Source: Trichomonas vaginalis G3 (lineage: Eukaryota > Parabasalia > Trichomonadida > Trichomonadidae). From it: DNA of 64,000 bases. Shown here piece by piece: positions 10,230 to 21,322 of this stretch. The stretch is from the NCBI RefSeq assembly GCF_026262505.1, contig NC_067206.1:14442205-14506204 (forward strand). Direction: 5' to 3'. The notes below the pieces were generated by a model. That model ran no database searches. It was given only the letters and a program-made list of their open reading frames with translations, and was not told the DNA's origin. The translations under genes and the position numbers were made by a program. The first letter of the stretch is position 1, and the number at the start of each line of letters is the position of its first letter.

Positions 10230-12671
10230 CTGGAGGATTACAATGATCCAGGTACTATTCTATTATCTACAAAAGATGTTGTTAGTATTTCAATCCGAGC
10301 ATCATGTATCACACTTGCAGGAACATATAGCGATAATCAATGTAATAACTTTGTATTTCAAGGAAGTCAATCTACTCTTGAATCAGTCTCATTTCCATCA
10401 GGATCACAACTTGAAACGGTTTCAGACTGTGCTTTTTATCAATGCACTAAACTTTCAGCAGTTGATTTCACAAATTGTGAATATCTTACAATTATCAAAC
10501 AACGTGCATTTTATTCATGCAGTTCTCTAACAAGTGTTATTCTTCCAGCACACTTAAGTAAAATTGAAGATTCTGCTTTTGCGTACACAAAAATCACAAG
10601 TATTTCAATTCTGAAAGAAGTTTTAGAATTAAAACAATATTGCTTTTATCAATGCACATCGTTATCACTTGTAAATATTCCAACAGATTCGAAACTTCAA
10701 AGAATTGAATTTAACGCTTTTCAATCTTCAATAATAACAACACTTTATATTCCAGAAAAAGTATCTTATTTCCATCCGAATTCACTTGAGAAAGTTTCAC
10801 CTTTAAGATCTATTACATGTCATCCTTTGAATCCAAATTTTATTTCAGACAATGAAATTTTATTCTCAAAAGATAAATCTAAAATTGTTAAATATCCAAA
10901 TGATATTGGACCATCATACAAAGTTCCTACATATGTAACAATAATAGGATCTCATTCATTCATATCAACTAAGATCGAATCAATAGAATTACATGATAAA
11001 ATTACCAAGATAGAAGATTATGCGTTTTGTATTGGAAGCTTAAAGAGTATAGATATCCCAGATTCAGTTAAAATTATTCAAACAGGAGCATTTTCATATT
11101 GTTTTTCATTAACAAAAGTAAAACTCTCATCGAATATTACAACACTCTACTTGAATACATTCAAAAATTGCCCAATTAGAGAAATAGTTATTCCAGAAGG
11201 AGTAACAACTATATACCAAAAAGCTTTTGATGGATGCAAAAATCTTCAAAATGTTCAATTACCTTCAACAATCAAGAAGTTAGAAGGAGGTGCATTTCCA
11301 AAAAATGTTAATCTAGGATTTGCTCCAGGTGCTCAATTAACATTAGATGATCAAATGATTATGTATGATATATACAAAAACACTGTCATTCAGTTGACAA
11401 ACGACATCGAATCAGTTACATTACCATCGAATGTCACAACAATATCAAGTTATTCATTTGCAAACTCAAAATTATTGCGTACAGTAAACTTCGAATCAAA
11501 TAATAAACTCACAACAATCATGGTCAATGCATTTGATGGTTGCAGTTCATTATCGACAATCACACTTCCAACAAGTTTGACCACTATTGATCAATATGCA
11601 TTTAGTTATTGTTCAACTTTGAGATCAATTTCATTTCCTAACTCACTGACATCTATTGGAAGAAACGCATTTCAATATTGCACATCACTCACAACAATTA
11701 CTTTCTCAAATGTAGTTTCAATGACTATTAAAGAATATTGTTTCATTAACTGTAATTTGTTAGATTCTGTATCATTTGGAAATGGCTTGAGTTCATTAGG
11801 ATTCAATTGTTTTGAGAATTGCACTCGACTTGAACAGTTAAGATTTCCTGCATCACTCAAATCGATCGGTATGAACTGCTTCTTCAATTCAGGTCTGAAG
11901 AATGTCATCTTCCCAGAAGACAGTGTTTTCTACGACATCAGTCCATCATCATTCCGAGGATGCACACAACTTACAAATATCCAACTTCCTGTCAATGTCC
12001 GAATTCTTGGCGAAAACTGTTTCGAATCTACTAAGCTCTCTATTTTCAGTGTTCCATGTTCTGTTGTCACTATCAGCAGTTATTCATTCCGAAACTGTTA
12101 TGAACTTAGTGAATTCATCATTGTTGAAAACAACAATCTGAAAACGATCGAAGATCGTGCATTTGATGGCTGCACTCGTCTTCGTTTGTTCCGAATCGAA
12201 TCGAGTAACTTCTTCACCGTATTCAACGGTGCACTTTTTAACAAAAACATGTCTACACTTATTTGTTTCCCACCAGCATCTTCTATCAAGTACTTCTCAT
12301 TCCCCGAAGAAGTTCGCATTGTTGGTAGTGGTGCATTCTTTGGATGTCGTAGCATCATGAGTATTCTTATCCCAGACAACTCCATCGAACGTATTGGAAC
12401 GTTTTCATTCGCAAACTGCACTTCTCTTAAGATGATTAATATTCCATCATCTATCAAAATTATTGAGAATGGTGCATTTTCAGGGTGCATTTCTCTTAAA
12501 TGTGGTGTCTTCATCGATAACAAAGAACGAAGATTCATTCAAGAACTTATTGAAACATCTCTTCTTCCAGTTACTGCCATTAACGAGTGTGGTCTTTTTA
12601 GTTGCAAAGTACACAACAAATTTGACATCCCAGTCTCTCCTTCATACTTATTTGTTTTCATTCTCATGTAA
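10230..12671 (+). pseudogene. BspA-like leucine-rich-repeat surface protein, 5' end missing
   Basis: The open frame runs without interruption from just after a stop at 10227 to 12671, over 810 codons, and is made almost entirely of BspA/TpLRR-type repeats of about 23 residues (pattern I..x.AF..C..L..V.LP..). BspA-like proteins are a very large surface-protein family of T. vaginalis. No ATG, signal peptide or start precedes the repeats in this frame; other frames continue upstream, so a frameshift or deletion near 10230 probably removed the start. The end lacks an obvious transmembrane anchor. A 999-bp internal part (11425-12423) is duplicated in inverted orientation at 16596-17594. Confidence 0.8.
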
Positions 12672-13057
12672 ATTGTATATTATTTGTATTTACCTTTTTA
12701 AATATATCCCTTTCTTAATGATTCCTATAGATTTGAATGATTTAAATCATCATAAAATACTTATTTCACTAAATATTAAGCTAAGAATTTAATCAAACAC
12801 AAATGAAATCTAGAATGGTTTTCATAGTTTATTGATTTGTTATCTTAAATTCGGTGGTCAATTCCGGTTGAAAAGACTCAAAAAAATCCGGATCTGGCTA
12901 ATTACAAACTAAATTATTTTTATTTTATGGTTCTCTATTATTCTCAAATAAAGAATGAAAATGTTTAAACATCAATGAAAAGGAAACGATTTTTGTTTAA
13001 TCTGATATTAATATTTTTTTGTAAAACAATAAAAAATAAAATAAAAAATAAATAAAA
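12672..13057. other. Convergent intergenic spacer
   Basis: 386 bp of AT-rich sequence between the 3' ends of the BspA-like and B-box genes. No feature recognised beyond A/T runs that could serve in 3'-end formation. Confidence 0.4.
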
Positions 13058-15115
13058 TTATTCTGGAGCGAAAAATCCCCAAACTTCGAGATCGTCAACC
13101 GCGAAATCCTTAGCTCCAGTCAGGAAATTCATTGCGGTGTCACTTCCATAAGCAACTCCTATTGTGTAAGAGTTCTCGAGTTCTGAATGGCATTCATCGA
13201 AATTTCCTGCGAAAACTAAGTCTCCGTTACCGAATTCCAACTTATCTCTTTCTCCCACCATGCAGATTTGTTCTTCTGCCTGTCCGTGGTTAGGAATGAA
13301 AGCGTCTTCAGTCAAAGAAAAGATGAAAGTGGAAGAACCTTTTCCGAAAGGAGTTCCATCGGAATTCCACTTTGTAGCACAGAAAGCACCAAACAATCTA
13401 TCATTTGCCGATGCGACAATGATTGTTATACCTTTGTTATCAATCATTTTATGCAATTTCGGTATCGATCTTCCATCTCTATAAGTAGCAAACATCATGT
13501 GTGTTTCAGGCATTTCTTTGAATGGCAAACACATGTAAAGACGACGTTGCATTTCAGCATCAACAACTAGCTTTGATTCGAAGAAAGGCTGGAAGTTTAA
13601 TTTCATTCCTTTCGATGAATATTTTTGCTCTTTTCTACTGGCAATTTTTGCCAATTTTGTGAAATGAGCTTTCTTTTCTTGTGGTTTTAGATATCTTTCA
13701 TCGAACTCTTCTGGCTCTTCGTCCTGGCTGTTCTGAGTGACTTCGCGGGACATTGTTGCTGAGTTATCTGGTTCTGGCTCCATTCCTGCATCTGTTTCTG
13801 AAACAGCGGAATCACTTTCGTCATCAACATCGAGTTTTGAAACTTCCAATTTACCGTAAACAGCAAATTGGTCGTTTGATCGTGGAAGTGATGGAATATC
13901 TGTTCCTGCCTTGAGTTCATCAATAATCTCATTCCGATGTGTCAAAGCATTGAGAAAAGTGACAGGATCAGAATTAGTTTTATGGAATTGGATGTTTTCT
14001 TCGTATTTCTCGACTTCATCGAGTTTTCTTTGCAACTCTGCTTTGACTGATTTGATTGTTGTTGCTTTGCGACCACTTAATAACCTTAATTGCGTAATTG
14101 CTTCTTGTGCAAGTCTATTTATCTCTGCTTCGACAGCTCTCGTGTTCTCGTTGAGTGTATTGAGCCTGGTGGTCGCTGTCTGCAAATCTCCTTTCAATTT
14201 CGAAATTCGGCCATTCAAAATTGCCGACAGTTTTTTAATGGAATTCAAACCGTCGTTGTAAGCCTTTGTGAGTGGGATAAGCTTATGATTCTGGAACTCT
14301 CCTTTAGAGTGGTTGCCACTGATCTTACATTCCATGCAGACAGGCATGTGGCATTTCTCGCAGTAGTATTGCAACATTGAACTTGGATGATGTGGGCAAG
14401 GGATGGTTTCTGCGGTTGCTTCTGAGATTGGACGACGTTTGTGATTCATTAAGAGTTTGTTTCCGTTGTGTAATTCGGCATCACATTTCGTACATAATTT
14501 TACTTGGTCTTGTTCGCACCAAAGAGTGGCATTTGGCTTACCACAGTTTGAGCAGTAGTGTACTTCTTTCTTATCTGAGGCTGCGTTGTCGCCACCAAGG
14601 AATCTAACGAGATGAACGCTTTTGATTTGTGATTGATTGTAAATGATGTATTCTCCATCTGCGGAGATACGAACTGAGTGATTTGTGCCTAAGTAGCTCT
14701 CTGGTACTTCGCCTGTAGCGTATGTTTCGTCTGAAGTTTCGCAATCTTCACGTTGGAAGTTAATTACGTTGCCGAGAGCGACAATGCAATGAATGTATTG
14801 GTATGATTTGGCTGTCTCATCGAGTTTAATAGATCCTACACGTATCTTAAGCCCTCCTTTTTGACGAAGTTTAATTCCGCGGTGCATAATATCAGCCAAT
14901 GGCTGTGATAATTCTTTAACATTAAGGAAAATATCAACGATATTTGCAACTGGAAGCTTTTCAACATATGAATTGAATTCATTAATTTGTTTTGCTTCTC
15001 CAATATCATACATTTCGGATATTTTGAATTTCGGTGTGTTGAGTTGGTTCTGCATGATGTATTGAACTAACCCAAATTCATTCGAATATGGAGATAGTTG
15101 TGGAATATTCGCCAT
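13058..15115 (-). CDS. B-box zinc finger / TLDc domain protein
   Basis: An intact 685-aa protein from the ATG at 15115. Two B-box zinc fingers are visible by their Cys/His spacing at about residues 188-225 (HYCSNCGKPNATLWCEQDQ) and 240-278 (CPHHPSSMLQYYCEKCHMPV). A long coiled coil follows (about 285-375), then a low-complexity acidic linker and a C-terminal TLDc domain (about 540-685) with LFGAFCATKW, a FIFSL strand and LEVWGF at its end. The order resembles TRIM-type scaffolds with a TLDc domain in place of SPRY. A cytosolic protein-interaction role is likely; no enzyme activity is implied. No RING finger is seen. Confidence 0.85.
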   Translation of the reverse strand: MANIPQLSPYSNEFGLVQYIMQNQLNTPKFKISEMYDIGEAKQINEFNSYVEKLPVANIVDIFLNVKELSQPLADIMHRGIKLRQKGGLKIRVGSIKLDETAKSYQYIHCIVALGNVINFQREDCETSDETYATGEVPESYLGTNHSVRISADGEYIIYNQSQIKSVHLVRFLGGDNAASDKKEVHYCSNCGKPNATLWCEQDQVKLCTKCDAELHNGNKLLMNHKRRPISEATAETIPCPHHPSSMLQYYCEKCHMPVCMECKISGNHSKGEFQNHKLIPLTKAYNDGLNSIKKLSAILNGRISKLKGDLQTATTRLNTLNENTRAVEAEINRLAQEAITQLRLLSGRKATTIKSVKAELQRKLDEVEKYEENIQFHKTNSDPVTFLNALTHRNEIIDELKAGTDIPSLPRSNDQFAVYGKLEVSKLDVDDESDSAVSETDAGMEPEPDNSATMSREVTQNSQDEEPEEFDERYLKPQEKKAHFTKLAKIASRKEQKYSSKGMKLNFQPFFESKLVVDAEMQRRLYMCLPFKEMPETHMMFATYRDGRSIPKLHKMIDNKGITIIVASANDRLFGAFCATKWNSDGTPFGKGSSTFIFSLTEDAFIPNHGQAEEQICMVGERDKLEFGNGDLVFAGNFDECHSELENSYTIGVAYGSDTAMNFLTGAKDFAVDDLEVWGFFAPE

Positions 15116-15486
15116 TTTTTGATTTTTTTTACAACCTAAAAAATTTTGTTAACGTTCAACAGTTAAGAATTTTTTTATTTGTTTAATTTCATCTAAATAT
15201 GAGAACCAATCAATAAGCTGTATTTTTGATGATAAAATTTCTAGATTTCTCTTGTTTTTGTTAATCCCTTCAATTTTTTTCAATTTTAGCCTATCAATTG
15301 TATCTTCTATTAGTTAGATGCGGTCTTTTAAAAATATATTCAAAGAATCAACTGATTTTGAGTGATATGCAATAAAGATCTTGATTCGATTATAAAAAAG
15401 AACCATCGCACTTTTGTCTAATGCATTAAAAGTTTATTTGTCAACAAAAAAGTAATTATTGATGTTAAAATTAGAAAATAAAAAAA
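15116..15486. other. Intergenic spacer
   Basis: 371 bp upstream of the B-box gene and downstream of the 15487-16101 fragment. Nothing supported. I looked for the trichomonad initiator (TCAYTW) close to the B-box ATG and did not find a good match. Confidence 0.35.
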
Positions 15487-16101
15487 TTATTTGGTATTTT
15501 TTTCTGCCCTAAAAGACAGCTCATTCTTTCTAGCAACGAATTCGGGCAATGGAACTACCAAGTTGAGTTTCTCTATAATTCGTTCAATAGGGAAATTATT
15601 ATTGATTAAATGTTCAACCTGATCAAGAATTCCTGCCTGGAACAATTTCTCGAACTCAAGTTTCTGTTCTTTCTCAAGCTTCGTTGCTTTTTTTAAGACG
15701 CAGTTTTTAATAAAAGCTGCATCTATTCTTTTTTCTGGTTCTGGTGCAATGCAGCGCAATACTAGTGATTTCAATTTGTATTTATTATTATATAGCTCTT
15801 TAATCCTATCCTTGCTTTTCATTTTTTCCTCGATTTCAGATACTTTTTTAATTTGTATACTTTCCAGGAGAATATTGATATCATTTTTCAATTCATCGTA
15901 CATATCCTTGAGTTCTTTATTACGTAAGTCACGTGGAGTAATGCCATTGAATGCTTTAAGATCATCTGGGTATCTACTAACAAGGGAAATGATTTCCTCA
16001 ATATCATTTTCCGTTTCTTTAATAGAACTATCGAAATTCTGTAGAAGATGATCAATATTTGCTAAAACGCCTTGAACTTGATCTAATTCAATATTGATCA
16101 A
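15487..16101 (-). pseudogene. 5'-truncated ORF, possible protein-kinase C-terminal remnant
   Basis: 204 open codons without an ATG at the beginning. The first two thirds are helical and coiled-coil-like. At about residues 112-133 the stretch LVLRCIAPEPEKRIDAAFI resembles the last subdomain of a protein kinase (Cys, acidic-Pro, Arg pattern). The catalytic part is absent. It is probably the 3' remnant of a larger gene cut off near 16101, next to the duplicated BspA segment. Kinase origin is a weak inference. Confidence 0.35.
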
Positions 16102-16595
16102 TCGCCAATCGATTAAAAAAGGGTGCTGCAGCCAAAAAAACCTAGGAACAAAGAATATAGAGTCTCATAAATATCCCTTGATTGAAGTTGGTGAGGACAT
16201 GAAAATATGAATGTAATAGTTGTCAATGATATGACGCTTTTTTACATAATATTTACTATGTTTTTTATGGTTTCACTGTGTCAGGTGTTTAAACTTTGAA
16301 TTATATACTAAAAAATTATGAAATTCAAAGAATCATGGTTTCTCCATTTACCTCAAACTCACCAATTCAAATCACCATGATATCACTATTTTTTTATATA
16401 AGATTCTATCAAAAATCGAAGATACACATTTTTATAGCTCAGCAGGGTTATTTTTATATTTGTTTTTATATCTGGGCATTTTTATATAAACAAATAAAAA
16501 GTTAGACCCAATTTAAGATATATGACCTAAATAATGAGTGTATAAGTACTGTTTGGTGAGTTAAACAACACAAAATGTTTAAAAATGCCATAGAT
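16102..16595. other. Spacer between truncated ORF and BspA duplicate
   Basis: About 490 bp of AT-rich sequence with no supported gene. It lies between two truncated coding segments, so it probably contains rearrangement junctions. Confidence 0.35.
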
Positions 16596-17607
16596 AAGTG
16601 CAGTTTGCGAATGAAAACGTTCCAATACGTTCGATGGAGTTGTCTGGGATAAGAATACTCATGATACTACGACATCCAAAGAATGCACCACTACCAACAA
16701 TGCGAACTTCTTCGGGGAATGAGAAGTACTTGATAGAAGATGCTGGTGGGAAACAAATAAGTGTAGACATGTTTTTGTTAAAAAGTGCACCGTTGAATAC
16801 GGTGAAGAAGTTACTCGATTCAATTCGGAACAAACGAAGACGAGTGCAGCCATCAAATGCACGATCTTCGATCGTTTTCAGATTGTTGTTTTCAACAATG
16901 ATGAATTCACTAAGTTCATAACAGTTTCGGAATGAATAACTGCTGATAGTGACAACAGAACATGGAACACTGAAAATAGAGAGCTTAGTAGATTCGAAAC
17001 AGTTTTCGCCAAGACTTCGGACATTGACAGGAAGTTGGATATTTGTAAGTTGTGTGCATCCTCGGAATGATGATGGACTGATGTCGTAGAAAACACTGTC
17101 TTCTGGAAAGATGACATTCTTCAGACCTGAATTGAAGAAGCAGTTCATACCGATCGATTTGAGTGATGCAGGAAATCTTAACTGTTCAAGTCGAATGCAA
17201 TTCTCAAAACAGTTGAATCCTAATGAACTCAAGCCATTTCCAAATGATACAGAATCTAACAAATTACAGTTAATGAAACAATATTCTTTAATAGTCATTG
17301 AAACTACATTTGAGAAAGTAATTGTTGTGAGTGATGTGCAATATTGAAATGCGTTTCTTCCAATAGATGTCAGTGAGTTAGGAAATGAAATTGATCTCAA
17401 AGTTGAACAATAACTAAATGCATATTGATCAATAGTGGTCAAACTTGTTGGAAGTGTGATTGTCGATAATGAACTGCAACCATCAAATGCATTGACCATG
17501 ATTGTTGTGAGTTTATTATTTGATTCGAAGTTTACTGTACGCAATAATTTTGAGTTTGCAAATGAATAACTTGATATCGTTGTGACATTCGATGTGTTGT
17601 TACCCAA
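16579..17607 (-). pseudogene. Inverted partial copy of the BspA-like gene
   Basis: The open frame (342 codons, no ATG) repeats the middle of the gene at 10230-12671. The matching block is 16596-17594 against 11425-12423: 999 bp each, the same length and with only scattered substitutions. At both edges the match stops abruptly and the frame runs a few codons into unrelated sequence. There is no start, signal sequence or anchor, so it is best read as a recent duplicated fragment. Such fragments could feed gene conversion among BspA genes (inference). Confidence 0.85.
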
Positions 17608-17706
17608 AACAGTATCATGTTTACTTGAAAATAAAATGAAATAAAAATTATTATTTATATTTAAACCACAAAATGAAATTAAACAAAAAATATTGTATTA
17701 ACAAAT

Positions 17707-18591
17707 CTAAACAGCGCTGTTGTTCCATACAATCTGATCAGTTGAACCTAAACCTTCATTTAATTTCATATTTGTGTCCTTTTCTTTCTTAGTAACTTTG
17801 TCGAAGACAACAGTTCTAGTTGGTCTTACAAATCTTGGATCGCGGAACATATCGGCCGGAATGTACGGGATATAAGACCTTCTTCGAATATCTCTGAGCA
17901 TAATGAACTTTTCGATATCGGATTTAGGAACTGGTGGGATGGCAATAATTGGCATGTCATCATCAGTAAGAATTGCGCCATCTGTGTTAATATCGTCGAA
18001 AACTTGATGGCCGACGTCAATAAGAGTCTGTATAATCTTGTTTTGAATAGCATTGTTGATGAGTGTTGCCTCTTTGCTTGTATCAAGTGAACAAAGAAGA
18101 TTTTGTGAGAAAACGATAGCAAGATTAACTGCATTCATCTTGTTCTTTGCTTTATTTTCTTCGATCTCAAGGATGTATTTAAATAAGTAAGCAATCGTAA
18201 GTTGTCTTGGTTTTGATAATTTTTCGAAACTGGCTTTGTATTTTTCAATCATAATTTGTTTGTTAGCTTGATTTGATGCATCTTGAAGATCTCCATATAT
18301 AGAATGTGGGAACAATGGATAGTTTGGTATCATTTCTCTGAAATATTTCTTTAAGGTGCAAGCAATTGTGTGTACGCTATTATACTTTGACCAGTCCTTA
18401 ACTCTTCCTGAATCAAGTTCCAGAAGAAGTTCTGTTACTTGTGCAGCGGATCCACTTAATCTGAAAATTCCTTCTGCATCTGTGGCGTTTTGCTTGCGGA
18501 GTTCATCAATAATGTCGGTTACAATGAAGGGAATTTTGCCTCCGAACTGTTCTGGTTGGCGAGAAAAGAAACGAGGGGCTCTCCTATTCAT
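17707..18591 (-). CDS. RhoGAP-domain protein
   Basis: A 294-aa protein, intact, ATG at 18591. Residues 15-200 form a RhoGAP domain: the arginine-finger segment EGIFRLSG (Arg44), the conserved Lys/Arg helix CTLKKYFRE (79-86) and the Asn-containing motif MNAVNLAIVF (Asn156). RhoGAPs speed GTP hydrolysis on Rho/Rac GTPases and control actin; trichomonads have many. The last 90 residues are basic and of unknown role. A trichomonad initiator-like TCATTT lies about 30 bases upstream. Confidence 0.88.
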   Translation of the reverse strand: MNRRAPRFFSRQPEQFGGKIPFIVTDIIDELRKQNATDAEGIFRLSGSAAQVTELLLELDSGRVKDWSKYNSVHTIACTLKKYFREMIPNYPLFPHSIYGDLQDASNQANKQIMIEKYKASFEKLSKPRQLTIAYLFKYILEIEENKAKNKMNAVNLAIVFSQNLLCSLDTSKEATLINNAIQNKIIQTLIDVGHQVFDDINTDGAILTDDDMPIIAIPPVPKSDIEKFIMLRDIRRRSYIPYIPADMFRDPRFVRPTRTVVFDKVTKKEKDTNMKLNEGLGSTDQIVWNNSAV

Positions 18592-20254
18592 GAATTTTTT
18601 TTTCTTCGGAAAGTGTCAAATGAAAACTCGTCACTTTTTCTTGATAAAAAAAATTCAAAAGGAGTTATATATAATAAATTCGATATTATAACATTTTTCT
18701 TTTCATACTGTGGAAATGCTCGGTTCAAAATGGAAAAAGACCGTAAACTACAAGATTTTAATAATAAAAATAACAAATTTTGATTGTGACTAGTCATAAT
18801 ATGCATAAATTGTTTATGCCAATCAAATCAAGCTCTTTGCAAAAGAATTATTTGGAATTTTAATTTATATATCGATAACATTAATGATGAGTATATATTT
18901 TATTTTGTCTATCATGATTTATTTCTCAATGTATGTCTTCTGACTCATTCCTAAGAGACTTCAATAAGAATTTGGGCGCGTAAAGGATTGGCGTCCTAAG
19001 GCGTCCTGATGTAAACTATTCATTTTTTGAGAAGTTTACACCATAATTGAATAGTTTATGGCGTCCTGAGAGGAGATTTCAATGGTTATGGCGTCCTAAA
19101 AAAAAGAAGAAAATGATTTTTTCTCGATTTTTCTAGAAATTGAATTTTTTAAAAAAGAAAAAAATCAAAACGTATACATTCAAGAAAGACTATAAATGAA
19201 GATTTTTCTATTTTTTTTCATTCTAAAACATCTTTTTTTGGATAATTTTTTTTAATAAATATGTAAGAAAGATTGAAAAAAAGTAAATTTACTTTAAGAA
19301 AATTCGTTTTACATGATGTAAGACCCATAACAACTATAAATATTCAATTATTTAAAATAAAAAAAGAAAAACAGATTAAATGTATCTCACATCAAAATCC
19401 ATTGACCTAAGGATGTTAAGTTTCTGTTTTTAAAAGTTGATATTTTTTTTTTAATTTTAAGAAAATTAATAGCATGTTATTAGACAATAGGAGTGTAATG
19501 ATATTGACTAAACAGAAATGAGAGAATAGAGATATAATTTTGATAAGCAATATTGCGAACAAATTCTGAAGTAAAATCGCGATCAATAATTGAAAATTAC
19601 GATCATGTACTGAAAAATGACGATCGAATTGAATGAATAGAATTATATCTAAGAAAAAATAAATTGTATTTAGAAGATGAACAAAGAAAGGTGTATGCTA
19701 AAAATCATTTAACAATAAATGGAAATAAAACGAAATTGTTAAAAGAAAAAAATGAAAATTGTTAAGGGTGCACACGAGAGGATCATGTAAACTTCAGAAT
19801 TTAGAACCTTATTTTTAGGCATTATCTTGGCTACCTATTTAGGCTCGAAAAGCAAAAAATATCAAAAAATACAACTTGACTCCATTATGACCCTTTCATG
19901 GAGGTAGTTTTTCTCCGCTAGTATTTTCCCTTTGAATCTCTTTACAATTCGAAATCAAATTCAAAACTCAGTAGAAGAAAGGAAGAATCGACTTACTACG
20001 GTTGTAATACGAATAAATACATATATTTAATTATTTTTATTTACATAATAATTGTTTGAAGCTCATATTCCAACAAATTTTTAAATAAAAACATTAAAAT
20101 GTTGAAAATGTTCATATATTTTAATAGGGTTTTGGCACTTTATTGAGGAATTACTACATACATAGTCGAACTGAACTTGATATTTTGAAATTTAAATTAT
20201 TTATCAAAATTAAAATTTAACTTGAAATTTATAATTATTTAGTCATATTTTGCA
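18592..20254. other. Gene-free stretch upstream of element A
   Basis: 1.6 kb of AT-rich sequence. Several copies of GGCGTCCT lie between about 18986 and 19100. From 19762 the sequence TTAAGGGTGCAC begins a possible small transposon that element A interrupts; its mirror image lies at 45846-45857. No gene supported. Confidence 0.45.
18618..18623 (-). promoter_or_regulatory. Candidate initiator (Inr) of the RhoGAP gene
   Basis: On the minus strand the sequence TCATTT fits the trichomonad initiator consensus TCAYTW and lies about 30 bases before the ATG at 18591. Short motifs of this kind occur by chance in AT-rich DNA, so confidence is moderate. Confidence 0.4.
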
Positions 20255-20260
20255 TAATTC
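20255..20260. repeat. Target-site duplication of element A, left
   Basis: TAATTC directly before the A-run that begins element A. The same six bases follow its right end at 45306-45311. A 5-6 bp duplication is usual for Maverick/Polinton integration by a retroviral-type integrase. Confidence 0.75.
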
Positions 20261-20319
20261 AAAAAAAAAAAAAAAAAAAAAAGGTAGTGAGGCTTCCAGG
20301 CACTTCGTGCCTTCTAGCC
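20261..20319 (+). repeat. Element A left terminal inverted repeat
   Basis: A run of 22 A followed by GGTAGTGAGGCTTCCAGGCA and on to CTAGCC at 20319. It is the reverse complement of 45255-45305 apart from A-run length and one base. It includes a small palindrome, AGGCACTTCGTGCCT. Further in, the two arms diverge but share ACAAATTATATATGTTTTCA near 20377 and 45149. Confidence 0.85.
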
Positions 20320-20392
20320 TTGAAGTTGATGAGTATAATGAAGTTCTTATATATACGGGTCTTCCAGGAGCTTTTCACAAATTATATATGTT

Positions 20393-20976
20393 TTCATGTT
20401 TTGTCAAGACTTCTTCGTAAATGTTTTGTCAAGACTTCTTCGTAAATGTTTTGTCAAGATTTCATCGTAAATGTTTTGTCAAGATTTCATCGTAAATGTT
20501 TTGTCAAGATTTCTTCGTAAATGTTTTTTCAAGACTTCTTCGTAAATGTTTTGTCAAGACTTCTTCGTAAATGTTTTGTCAAGACTTCTTCGTAAATGTT
20601 TTGTCAAGACTTCTTCGTACATGTTTTGTCAAGACTTCTTCGTAAAATGTTTTGTCAAGACTTCTTCGTAAATGTTTTGTCAAGACTTCTTCGTAAATGT
20701 TTTGTCAAGACTTCTTCGTAAATGTTTTGTCAAGACTTCTTCGTAAATGTTTTGTCAAGACTTCTTCGTACATGTTTTGTCAAGACTTCTTCGTAAAATG
20801 TTTTGTCAAGACTTCTTCGTAAATGTTTTGTCAAGACTTCTTCGTAAATGTTTTGTCAAGACTTCTTCGTAAATGTTTTGTCAAGACTTCTTCGTAAATG
20901 TTTTGTCAAGATTTCTTCGTAAATGTTTTGTCAAGATTTCTTCGTAAATGTTTTGTCAAGATTTCTTCGTAAAATC
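20393..20976 (+). repeat. Tandem 25-bp repeats near the left end of element A
   Basis: About 23 head-to-tail copies of a 25-bp unit containing TTTTGTCAAGACTTCTTCGT, with a few variants (GATTTCATCG, GTACATG). More copies lie at 21050-21275, and inverted copies lie inside the right end at 44838-45145. The unit is open in all three frames because 25 is not a multiple of three, so short ORFs here are not genes. Subterminal iterons of this kind may bind the integrase or a replication initiator (inference). Confidence 0.88.
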
Positions 20977-20995
20977 AGACAAAAATAAAGTTTAG

Positions 20996-21197
20996 GGTAG
21001 AAGGTTAGATCTAACCTCTTTTCTAACCTCTTTTCTACCCTCTTGAATTTGTCATGATTTCTTCGTACATGTTTTGTCAAGACTTCTTCGTACATGTTTT
21101 GTCAAGACTTCTTCGTAAAATCAGACAAAAATATATTTTAGGTGAAGAGGTGAGATCTCACCTGTTTTCTCACCTGTTTTCTCACCTCTTGAATTTT
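20996..21197 (+). repeat. GATC-centred palindromic repeats (two copies)
   Basis: The first copy (about 20996-21050) has GGTTAGATCTAACC followed by two further CTAACC/CTACCC boxes. The second (about 21139-21197) has AGGTGAGATCTCACCT followed by two CTCACCT boxes. Both are preceded by an A/T-rich TTTAGG stretch and followed by CTTGAATTT. They belong to a family of at least 16 copies in elements A and B. Confidence 0.85.
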
Positions 21198-21322
21198 CAT
21201 GATTTCATCGTAAATGTTTTGTCAAGACTTCTTCGTAAAATGTTTTGTCAAGACTTCTTCGTACATGTTTTGTCACTTTTCTGTCACTTTTCAGGAAAAA
21301 ACATTTTTATTATTATATATAA

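Noticed and set aside
10156-10530. ORF overlapping the start of the BspA-like gene
   Set aside because: It is a shifted frame of the leucine-rich-repeat coding sequence and lacks an ATG start.
20393-20976. Regular repeats resembling a CRISPR array
   Set aside because: The 25-bp units are contiguous, with no unique spacers, in a eukaryotic mobile element with inverted copies at the other end.
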